From Sordaria brevicollis (Eukaryota; Ascomycota; Sordariomycetes; Sordariales; Sordariaceae), in contig JAUTDP010000011.1 of assembly GCA_033439795.1 (NCBI GenBank), positions 1,860,001-1,924,000 on the forward strand: a DNA stretch of 64,000 nucleotides, in the 5' to 3' direction. The position numbers and the translations under genes are program-made. Position 1 is the first letter of the stretch. Every line of letters begins with the position of its first letter. The notes under the pieces are model-generated. The model was not told where the DNA came from. It saw nothing but the letters and a program-made list of their open reading frames with translations, and made no database searches. Shown one piece after another: positions 39,750 to 49,960 of this stretch.

Positions 39750-39887
39750 GTCTATACTAAAAAATATAGCCGGGGTTTTTATCCGGGGCGCTTAACGCTT
39801 ATAGTTTTATCCTACAGGGAATTAGAGATAGACCCCATACTATATTGGCGCTATAGATTTAACTAGGGAATAAGAATCTTACTTATT

Positions 39888-41980
39888 TATTAACGAAAAC
39901 GAAAAGCTCTTTCCTCGTCTAAACGAAAACGGAGGTAATCGGCTTTAAAACCTTCCTTTTTTAAAAAAAAATCCCTAATATTAATACCCCCATTTATTTA
40001 TATAAATTAAAGCGAAAAACGTTTTATTATATTACGTTCGAATATTTCCGGATAATAAATATATAATTCGTAATAATTAATTAATTATAAATGCAAAAAT
40101 AATTTTAAATTCACTTAAATAATAGAATTAAGGCCGAAAGAATTTTATTATAAGTATTTCGGCTAAGATAATTAAATAAATACCGCTTAGTAATCGAATT
40201 AAAAGAGGAGCGGCGAAATAAATTCGCTTACTATTTTTAATTTTTCTTTTCTTCCTTTTCTTTTACTTTTATTTATTAATATATTAAAATAAAAACGGGA
40301 AGAAAATTTCCATTTAATTAAAATTTTATTAAACTATAAAAATAATAATTTATTTAATTATTATTTCTTTTTACAATTAACTAAAGCTTTTAATATTTTA
40401 TTATTATTAATAAATAAATAATTCTATTTATCGAATTAACGAATATACTAACGTATAATATTAATTATAAATTAATATTAAGCGAATTAATTATTATTAA
40501 TAAGAATAAAACCGGTAAAACGAATAACTAGCGAATTAATTTCTATCGGAGAATTATTACAAGAAAGTATATAATTACTATTATTATTTTAAAGAATTCT
40601 ACCGCTATTATTACGAAATAAATTACTACTATTATTATAAAGCAAATTACTATTATTATTATAGGGAATATTACCCGAAAGAATATAACCGCTAATTAAA
40701 TTATTTTTATCGGAAAAAAAAAATTCGTAATAACCTTTTTAAAAATAATTATTAACCAATTACTTTCTATAGTAAATAAATCACTTAAAAGTATTAATAA
40801 AGCCGTTATTAATAAAATAAGGGCGAATCGCGCTAATAAATTCCTTAATAATAATATAAAAGCGGATAAAATAATTACGGAGCTTACTATTAATTAGGTT
40901 TCGAATAACGACCTTTTCTTAAAAGATATTATAAAAATCGTAAAAGCCGCGAAACGTATCGACTATATAACGCGAAACTACCAAAATATATTAAATAACT
41001 TAATTAAATTTATTTAAAAACGAATTAAAATAAAAAACGTTAATAATATAAAAAATAGTAATTTATTCGGATAATTAAAAATATAATAAGTCGATTCAAC
41101 GATAACCTTTATATAAATATTATTATTTAAAACGGCTATAAAAGTAAAAAAGGCTTCGGCTAATTAAAGGGTATAAGCGAAATATAAAGGAATATAAATA
41201 TAGCTTCGGGGAAATTAATATAAGGATAAAATATAGTAGAAAGAAAATTAACCCTTTCTCTAATATATAGAAGAATTTATTATTAATAAAGAATTTAATA
41301 ATATATTCGAAATTAATTTTAATATCGGTATTAATTATATTAAATATAAAGGTTAATAAAGGAAGGCGAAAAGGAAATAAATTCTCGCCCTCATTTTCGT
41401 TGGAAGTTTCTATTATTTTATAGAGCGCTTTAATGCGTTTTTAACGGGGAATAACTATTTCGAATCGATTATTATCATTAATAAAAGAAAAAAAAGCCTA
41501 AAAAGGCTTAGGAGATAAGGGGTTTTTATATTTAAAGGAAGGAAATCTTTATATTAATATAAATTATAATAGAAACGTAACCGCTATAGGGGGTAAAAAA
41601 GAATAAAAAGAGTAAAAAAAATTTAACGGTTAAAAAATTTAATAGCGGTTAAAAGGGTAAATAAACGGGAAAATAGAAAGCGGAAAATAATAATAAATAA
41701 AAAGATAAGATAATGGATTAAAAAAATAGAACGGTTTAATATTCTAACGTAATAATAAATAGAAAGGATAAAACGGATATTAATCGTATTAATAATAAAT
41801 ATATACCGCGATTATAAAATCCCGAAAAAGCGGCGCAAATAAGTCCGCGCCGGGAATTATAGCCGGGGTTTTTATCCGGGGCGCTTAACGCCTACGGTTT
41901 CATCCTATAGGGAATCGGAAATAGACCCTATACTATATTAATACTATAGAATTAGTTAGGGAATAAGATTCTTACTTACT
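39888..41980 (+). mobile_element. L4 3' part: ORF3 and 3' UTR
   Basis: Final piece of L4 after L5, starting with the right copy of the L5 target duplication. It contains the RIPed ORF3 (stop TAA at 41,840-41,842, an altered TAG) and the 138-bp 3' UTR ending AAGATTCTTACTTACT. Confidence 0.82.
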
Positions 41981-43619
41981 TATTCTTCGGACGAATTTAA
42001 TTTAATTTATACGGGCGAATTTCTTTTCGAAAGCCTTTACCCGTTTATTAAAATAGAGGTCGAATAGTAAGTAAAAAAATTCTATTTTAAAATTCTATAT
42101 TAACGTAATTTTATACACCCTAGCGATAATTTTAAAATATTTAATTTAATATTTAATTAATTCGATTATTATCTTTCGGGGTTTATTATATACTTTTATC
42201 GGTTAATAAAAGGTTAAAATTTTATATATAATTACGTTTTAAATATATTTAATATAGATTTCTTTCGTACGAACGAAGGAATAACCTTAAATTTTTATAA
42301 TTAACCGAATTAGCATATTCGTTTAAATTTTTATTTTTTTCTTAATAATTTCCGTATAGGTTCGATAATTAAATTTATAATTTAATTAAATACTTAGGAA
42401 TTTTATTAATTCCGTCGGTTGAAATATAATATCCCCGAATTAGAAAATTTCCATTCTTAATACCTTCGTCCGTATAAAATATATTAATTCCGTTTTATTC
42501 GCTTTAAATTTTATATTTCTCTCCTTTACCTATTTGGAGTAAATTTCTTATATTATTTAAAGTATTTTATAATTCTTTTTAATAATTTTTACTATAGCGA
42601 CGATATTAATATTATTAATAAAACCGATTATAATTATATTTTTAATTATAATTAATTTATAATATAATAGGGTAATAAAGAGGATAAAAAAAATTAAGGA
42701 AAGGGGGGAGCTTTAGGGTATTCTAACTTTTATAGCGTAAAAAACGGATATTTCGTCGTCGAAAAAGAGGGAACCTCTTTATTTATTAATAAAATTCGTT
42801 ATTTATTTAAAAATTTATAATAGGAATTATATTTCCTATAGGGTATATAATAACTATTTATAATTAATTTTATTAAATACGCTTTTAAAATTAAAGAATA
42901 TTAACGATATAACGGCTCTAAGTTTTTAGGCCGTATATATAATATCCGTAACGATATAAATAGTAAATTCGGTCGAATAATTTACCCAATTACTTATTTA
43001 ACCCTTTAATAGGAGGTTAAATTCTTTTACAATTTAAATAAATTTTTTAACGACGAACGTTTCGAAGATTTTCCCGACGTTATTTAAGAATAAAATTAGC
43101 CTCTACGCGCCGGTTAACTTTTATTATATAGCGGTTTTTCCTAATTTTTTAAAAACGATTACTTTTACGTTTTTAAACTATTGTAGAAAGTATTTAAAAC
43201 GAAAGTTTATAATTATAAAAGTAATTATAAATTTTCGGAATAATTCTTTATAAATTTTCAAAAATCTATTCGAATATTAATTAACGCCCGGTACTTTATT
43301 CGGAATTATTTAAAATAAAATATTTTAAATATTTTCCTCAATAATTAATTCGTTAATAAATAACGAATTATTAATATTTAGAAGAACGGTCTAATTGGGT
43401 AGATAGTCCGTAAAAACGTTTATTTTTAAAAAAAAACGTTCGGCGAGAATATTCGTTTTACTATTATAATCTTCGAATTTTTTTACTCCTTTATATTATT
43501 TAAAAAATAGGAATTTAAACGGGTTTATTAATAAATAATTTTTGGTACGGGTTTATTTTTTAAAGGTTCAAAATTTATTTAAATTTTTCGACGCCTTTTC
43601 GACGCTTTTTTATTATATT

Positions 43620-43813
43620 AAGGAAGATTCTTATTCCCTAGCTAAATCTATAGCGCCAATATGGCATGGGGTCCATCTCCGATTCCCCGTAGGATGAAAC
43701 CGTAGGCGTTAAGCGCCCCGGACAAAAACCCCGGCTACAATTCCCGGCGCGGACCTATCCGCGCCGCTTCTTCGGCGTTCTACGATCGCGGTGCACACCC
43801 ACCGCCAATGCGA
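43620..43813 (-). mobile_element. L7, 194-bp LINE 3' end that escaped RIP
   Basis: Inserted in L1 with a perfect 14-bp TSD, TTTTTTATTATATT (43,606-43,619 and 43,814-43,827). It is colinear with the last 194 bp of every LINE copy: on the minus strand it starts TCGCATTGGCGGTGGG and ends GGGAATAAGAATCTTCCTT. It keeps about 60% GC, so it shows the pre-RIP sequence, including the ORF3 ending (basic, TPKKRRG then TAG) and strong hairpins. It is best read as a severely 5'-truncated LINE copy, too short for RIP. Confidence 0.85.
43690..43790 (-). other. Hairpin cluster in the LINE 3' UTR (L7 copy)
   Basis: On the minus strand CGGCGCGGA-TAGG-TCCGCGCCG forms a perfect 9-bp stem overlapping the ORF3 stop. 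It is preceded by CGCCG-AAGAAG-CGGCG and followed by GGCG-CTTAA-CGCC. LINE reverse transcriptases often recognise 3' RNA structure; whether this one does is inference. In RIPed copies the stems are partly degraded. Confidence 0.6.
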
Positions 43814-46665
43814 TTTTTTATTATATTATTTATTAAATTTTTATATTAATCCTTCTTTTTTTTATCGATACTTCTACGAATTTTACTTAATTCCAAAATA
43901 TCTTTTCTTTATATTATTTCTATTATTTCCGTTTTATATTTTTTATTACTATTTTATATTTTAGCGTCTATTATTTCGTTCTTTTCCTTCGACTTTTCTT
44001 CCAATATAAAACGAATTCTTCTATTATATTTATATATTTTCTATTGAATTTATTAAATATAAACTCTAATTCTTCTTTCGTATCGATCCTCGCCGGGACC
44101 GAAATCTATTATAATACCGCTTTTCGTACTTTTTCCGTATTTATTAAATTCTAATTATAATTTTCTTTTACTTCCGCTTTCCTAATTTTTCTTCTAGTAT
44201 AAATTTAAATTTTTTAAAAATAATAGTCCGAATTACTTTATTCGTACCGTTACGCCCTTTAATATTTAATTTCGATTTTTAATATTATTTATACGTAATC
44301 GATTATTCTATTTCTCTTTTCCTATATTACGTTACTTATATAAATCAATTCCCCTTTAAAAGTAATAAACCGTATATATTATTATTATACTTATATAAAA
44401 AATCTCTTAACTCTTAAGCTAATCTTATTCTTTAAATTCTAATTGGGATAATAGAGGTTAAAATCCCCGACGGTTGTAATTTAATATTTTACCGGGGGTT
44501 TTTATTCAAAGGATTCGAAGAGGGGAAACCCCTATTCGTATTCTAATATTTTATATATTTTAATAGGGGAATAAATTAAATAAACGGTTAATAATTCCTT
44601 TAAATTTTTAAACGTTATAAAAATTTAATTTTTTCCAATATAGAAATTTAAATTTTTAAAATTCTATTTTTTATTTACGTAAATAATTACTTTCCCCTTT
44701 TCTAAATCATTTACCCTAATATATTTATTATTCTATAAACGATAAATATTTTCGTTTAAATTTTTACCCGGTTTTTAAATCGTTATAATATTATAAATCT
44801 CTTTTTATTCGAGTAGTAATTTCTGTTTTTCGTACGATTTCCCTATATTTTAATAAAGTATTTTTAATTAAACTATTAATTACTTTATAAAGGAATATTT
44901 TTTAACCCCGTAGGCGGAATAAGAATAAGAATTTTTTCTTTTTAAATAACTAATTTAACGGCGGCAATTAAACCAGCGCTATTTTAAGTATTCGAATTTT
45001 AAAAGTTCGTAAAGATATTTATTAAACTTTTAATTATTAATTTCAATTTAGTAAAGGGCTCGCTAATTTATTTATAAGTACGGTTTTTATTTCTACTTTT
45101 AAATTCTTTTTTTTAAATAATAATAATATAAATAATAGGGGGGGTATTAAGGAGATTAATATCCTTATTGTCCTTTATTATTACTAGTTTCAATATAATA
45201 TTTTTTTTTAAAATCCTTCCAATACGTAAAAGAATATAGCTTTTTAACGTATACTATAGTAACCTTTATAATAATTTTTTTAAAAAAGGGGTATACCTTT
45301 TTTTCGAAGGCGTAATATTTATACTTTTTATACAGAGCGTAAAAAATTAGTAATTTATCCTCGTTAAATAAGTAATTCGTTTTTTTTTAAAATAATCCCT
45401 ATTATATTTATCCTTATTATAGCGTTTATAAATATTAGCGTTATAATAAAATTTCTTTAAATATTCTACGCTTTAATAAATAAAATATTATTAAATATTA
45501 ACTAAAGAGGTAAATAACTCGTAAATATATATACCGCCTTTTTAGAAGAAGAATCTTTTACGGAGAGTTTTAATTATTTTTATAATTATAACTTCTATTA
45601 TAAAAAATCCCTTTTTTTCATTAATTCTCTTTTTTAACGGACGTATTTTAATAATAAAAGCGTTTAAATTCGTTTATTATATTTTATAAATAATATCCTC
45701 TATTTTTATATATTCAGCGATATTCGTTTAAAAGAATTTTTTAACGATTAATATAATAATATTTAGAAATATAAACATTTTTTCGCTAAAAACTTTTTTA
45801 GCCCAAATTTAATATTATTAATATTATTTATATATAGCGTTATTAAATATAATTTTATAATTTCCGGTTATAAATAGTTTCGTAGCGGTTCGTACGATAT
45901 TAAGGGTATTAATTTTTAAATCGCGAAATATCTTTTCAAATTAAATCTTAATTTTTTCATTCATCCGCTTTAAATATTAAATATTAATTATAATATTTCG
46001 AATAAAGAAGGTACGGTCGTAATTAATAGGGAATATTTTCGGGGGAAGGGGGGGGGGGGGGGGGGGTTAATAATTGTAATATATTAAAGGATAAATCCAA
46101 TTTTAGGAAAAACGTTTTTTATAATTCTAACTTATATTTTCGGCGCTTCTTTAACGTTTTTCTATAATTTTTATAAAATTATCTTCTTTAAATCGTTAAA
46201 ATTTTTTTTAATAATAATTTAATTATTATTAGCCTTATTAACTTCGGGGTACGTTATTCTATTTTTCTTCGCAAAAATTTTTATATATTCGTTAAATAAT
46301 TTACAAACCTAATTGCGGTCCTCGAACGAGACGGCGTTATAGTCTAAAGATTTATTTACTTTAATAATAAATTTTTTTATAATTTCGTCGTCCTCCTACG
46401 TTTTTTCCGAAATCTTCGCGGCGCGTACTATATTAGGGTCGTTATATATTAAAAATCTTATAAACGGGTTATAAACGCTATTTTCGAATCTACGGTCGCC
46501 GTTATTAATTATTATTAGTAGTAACGATATATTATCGTTACTATAATTATTGCGGGATATTGTAAGGGACGTAAAAGACCCTTCTAAATCGATTCCCGTT
46601 GTCGGTTTTCGTTTTAGAGTATTCCTCGACTAGAAATCGGCGTTTCTAGTTCTAGAGCAATTTGT

Positions 46666-46797
46666 TTTAAATTTTTATATTTTTATAAATAAATATAGCT
46701 AGGGAAAAAACTATTATTATTTAAATTATTATATAAATTTATTATCGGCGTTACGCTTTATTTATTCTAAATCGCGTTACTTAAGGTTTGAGAACCT
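46666..46797. other. Unassigned AT-rich spacer
   Basis: About 130 bp between the L1 5' end and the LTR-like segment, RIPed. No coding frame. At its right end AAGGTT-TGAG-AACCTT is a perfect 6-bp stem. Confidence 0.5.
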
Positions 46798-47179
46798 TGT
46801 TAAATATAGTAATTATTATATAGAAAGATGGATATATCGGATAATATCGATTTTAGGGCTAAGTTTTCTTTCTGGGAGGGGGGTAATATTACGGTTGAGC
46901 CTTATTATATATAAATTATAGGACTTAATCTTCGTCCAATATTATAGTTCCCTATAAAAACCCTCTTATCATCTTCCATCCTATGTATCTAGCTCCTTCT
47001 CCTTTTCATCTTTATTCATTTTATTAATACATCGGATTATTCTCGTGCGCAATGCCGTCAGATTTATGTGCGTAACACATATACTAGGTCAGCCAAACTA
47101 CCCAGTAAAAGGTAGACGATATTCGCTTGCCAACGAACATCTCAATGCACCACTATATACCCGGAATAATCCTGTGACA
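46798..47179 (+). repeat. Solo-LTR-like segment, little RIPed
   Basis: 382 bp starting TGTTAAATATAG and ending CCTGTGACA, so TG...CA on the plus strand. It contains CCCTATAAAAACCC, a TATA-like box near 46,953, followed by a CT-rich stretch with many CpA/TpG sites, a promoter layout typical of an LTR read on the plus strand. The adjoining gypsy2 pol runs on the minus strand and is cut inside RNase H, so this is probably a solo LTR from another family. No clear target duplication was found. Confidence 0.45.
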
Positions 47180-48235
47180 AAACTTATTATAATTTATTTC
47201 TAAAAATGTCTTCCTATCCGGGTCGAACTTTATTAAAATCGGAATTCTAATAAATAAGGTTTTTAAAAACTGAAAAACGCTTTCGCATTCCTTAATTTAT
47301 TTAAAAATAATTCCTTTATTAATTAATTTTAATAAGGGGGTAGTTATTTTCGAAAATTAAAGAATAAATATACGGTAATAATTAATAAATTTTAAAAAAC
47401 TCTATACGCCCTTTTAAAAGGTTAGGGGAAATTAATCTAAAATCGCTTTAACTTTCTTAGGGTTAACTTATACGCTAATATTAATATAAATAATAAAGTT
47501 TAAATCAAGGCCGGCTTTTAATAATTTAATAAGGACTAAATGCATTTTTTATTCGTAATCTTTTAAAGAACCGGAGGAATAAATAAATACGTCGTTTATA
47601 TAAACGGTATAGAACGAATTTAAATATTGACGAAGGATATAATTAATATATTGCTAAAATATAATTAGGGCGTTATTAAAATTAAACGGTATAATTAACC
47701 ATTTAAATAAATTATAACGTATTTAAAACACTATTTTCCCTTCTTCTCTTTTTAGTATGTAGATTTTATAGAAGGCTTATATAATATCTATTTTAATATA
47801 TTTTTTTATTCCTTTTAAAATACTGAACGTATTTTTATTTTAACGGTAATAAATAACGGTCTATTTTCGTAATAGTATTAAATATTCGGTAATTATAATA
47901 GAAGCGGAATCCGCCTTTAAATTTAGGTATAAATAGGATTAAAATTCCTATTTCCGATTTATTTATTCGGATAAACCCTTTATTTAATAAATTTTTTAAC
48001 GTCTTCTTTAAAATTAAAAACTCTTCTTTTATTATATTATAAAGCGGTCCGAATAAAATAGGAAATTCTTTACCGTCTTTATCCTTTTTAATTTCGATTT
48101 TATAATTTACGCTAAGACGGTACGGATTTAATTTATTAATATTCTCCTTTATTTAAAATAGTATTAAATTATAATATTTCTTAAGGATTTTTACCTTTAA
48201 TTCCGCTTTAGTATATATTTTCTTCGGTTTAACGC
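47180..48235 (-). pseudogene. Second gypsy element (gypsy2): RT remnant
   Basis: Minus-strand Ty3/gypsy RT, distinct from gypsy1. Reading down from 48,235, it shows a ..EEFLILKKTLKNLLNKGFI stretch, then KIDII.AFYKI, IRYNLFKWLIIPFNFNNA, and the catalytic box near 47,610-47,580 as YINDVFIYSSG (family YVDDVLIYS). The frame ends in the RNase H start next to the LTR-like segment. Its N-terminal part lies beyond L6 (55,216-56,400). TAA/TAG stops fit RIP. Confidence 0.75.
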
Positions 48236-48259
48236 AAAAATACTATTAAAAAAACTGCT

Positions 48260-49960
48260 TTAGAACTAGAAACGCCGATTTCTAATCGAAGAGTACTCTA
48301 AAACGAAAACCGATAACGGGAATCGATTTAAAAAGGTTTTTTACGTCCCTTACAATATCCCGCGACGATTATAGCGATAACGATATATCGTTATTACCGA
48401 TAGTAATTAATAGCGGTAATTATAAATTCGAAAATAACGTTTACAACCCGTTCGTAGGATTTTTAATATATAACGACCCTAATATAGTACGCGCTACGAA
48501 GATTTCAGAAAAAACGTAGGAGGATAACGAAATTATAAAGAAATTTATTATTAAAGCGAATAAATCTTCGGATTATAACGCCGTTTCGTTCGAAGATTGT
48601 AATTAAGTTCGTAAATTATTTAACGAATATATAAAAATCTTCGCGAAGAAAAATAGGGTAATACGCCCCGAAGTTAATAAAATTAATAATAATTAGATTA
48701 TTATTAAGAAGGATTTTAACGATTTAAAGAAAATAATTTTATAGGAATTATAAAAGAACGTTAAAGAAGCGCCGAAAATATAAATTGGAATTATAAAGGA
48801 CGTTCTTCCTAAAACCGGGTTTATCCTTTAATATATTATAATTATTACCCCCCCCCCCCCCCCCGAAAATATTCTTTATTAATTACGATTGTATTTTCTT
48901 TATTTAAAATATTATAATCGATATTTAATATTCGAAGTAGACGAATAAAGAAATTAAAATTTAAATCGAAAAGATACTTCGCGATTTAAAGACCGGTACC
49001 CCTAATATTATACGAACTATTACGAAATTATTTATAACCGGAGATTATAAAATTATATTCGATAATACTATATACGAATAATATTAATAATATTAAATTT
49101 AGGTTAAAAAGGTCTTTAGCGAAAAAGCGTTCGTATTTTTAAATATTATTATATTAATTGCTAAGGGGTTTTTTTAAACGAATATTACCGAATATATAAG
49201 GATAGAGCATATTATTTATAAAATATAGTAGGCGAATCCGACCGCTTTTATTATTAGAATATATTTATAGAAGAAGAGAATTAACGAAAATAGGGGATTT
49301 TTTATAATAGAAGTTATAATTATAAAAGTAACCGAAGTTTTTTATAAAGGATTCCTCTTTTAAGAGGGCGGTATATATATTTATAAATCGTTTATTTCTT
49401 TAATTAATATTTAATAATATTTTATTTATTAGGGCGTAGGATATTTAGGGAAGTTTTATTATAATATTAACGTTTATAAACGTTATAATAAAGATAAATA
49501 TAATAAAGATTATTTTAGAAAAGTGAATTATTTATTTAATAAAAATAAATTATTAATTTTTTACGCTCTATATAAAAAATATAAATATTACGTTTTCGAA
49601 AAGAAAGTATACCTTATTTTTAAGAAAATTATTACGAAGGCTATTATAAAATATACCGAGAGGCTACGCTCTTTTATATATTAAAAGGACTTTAAAAGAA
49701 ATATTATATTAAAGCCGGTAGTAATAAAGGATAATAAGGATATTAATTTCTTTAATACCCCCTTTACTATTTATATTATTATTATTTATAAAAGGGAGTT
49801 TAAAAATAAAAATAAAGGCCGTATTCGTAAATAAATTAGCGGGCCTTTTATTAAATTAAAATTAGTAATTAAAGGCCCGATGGACGTATTTATAAATTTT
49901 TAGAATTCGGATATTTAAAGCGGCGCCGGCTTAATCGCCGCTATTAAATTAGTTATTTAA
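48260..49960 (+). pseudogene. ORF1 of L6 (zinc-knuckle nucleocapsid protein)
   Basis: Plus-strand frame with RIP stops. The zinc-knuckle region at about 49,410-49,620 keeps the spacing of a C-x2-C-x4-H-x4-C knuckle, read now as YFIYQGVGYLGKFYY, followed by YKRYNKDKY and YALYKKYKYY segments. Every Cys or His position has become Tyr, exactly the TGT/CAC to TAT change RIP produces. ORF1 proteins of this type coat LINE RNA. A 17-bp poly-C run (48,848-48,864) lies in a Pro stretch. Start and end are estimated. Confidence 0.72.

Larger units (their letters stand above)
32504..39887 (+). mobile_element. LINE copy L5, nested in L4, interrupted by a MITE
   Basis: Full-length plus-strand LINE inserted into L4 between its ORF2 and ORF3. 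The TSD is at least 12 bp, TATTAACGAAAA (32,492-32,503 and 39,888-39,899). Without the 406-bp MITE and its duplication it is about 6.97 kb. ORF1 lies at about 32,520-34,200, ORF2 at about 34,200-37,790, ORF3 at about 38,280-39,749 (TAG at 39,747-39,749), then a 138-bp 3' UTR. Because L5 carries its own ORF3 and L4's ORF3 follows at once, the region looks like a 2.08-kb tandem duplication, but the TSD shows it is nesting. Confidence 0.88.
24014..41980 (+). mobile_element. LINE copy L4, plus strand, interrupted by MULE2 and L5
   Basis: Full-length plus-strand LINE inserted into L1 with a perfect 15-bp TSD, TATTCTTCGGACGAA (23,999-24,013 and 41,981-41,995). Its own sequence is 24,014-28,143, 31,731-32,503 and 39,888-41,980, about 7.0 kb once nested elements and duplications are removed. 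ORF1 lies at about 24,030-25,700, ORF2 at about 25,700-28,143 plus 31,739-32,490, and ORF3 in the last piece with its stop at 41,840-41,842. RIP has destroyed every frame. Confidence 0.88.
41981..46665 (-). mobile_element. L1 5' part: ORF2 and ORF1
   Basis: L1 resumes after L4 with the second TATTCTTCGGACGAA and runs to its 5' end near 46,665 (complement of the TTTAGAACTGGAAACG-type start shared by all copies). ORF2 is at about 44,960-41,981 and ORF1 at about 46,650-44,960, both minus strand and broken by RIP. A 194-bp LINE end (L7) interrupts it at 43,620-43,813. A 19-bp poly-G run at 46,048-46,066 corresponds to the poly-C run in ORF1 of L4 and L6. Confidence 0.85.

Noticed and set aside
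37800..41980. Apparent 2.08-kb tandem duplication
   Set aside because: TATTAACGAAAA flanks 32,504-39,887, so the second unit is the rest of L4 after L5 inserted; nesting explains it fully.
43620..43813. SINE family member
   Set aside because: It matches the last 194 bp of the LINE from end to end, with no separate head or Pol III boxes; a 5'-truncated LINE is simpler.
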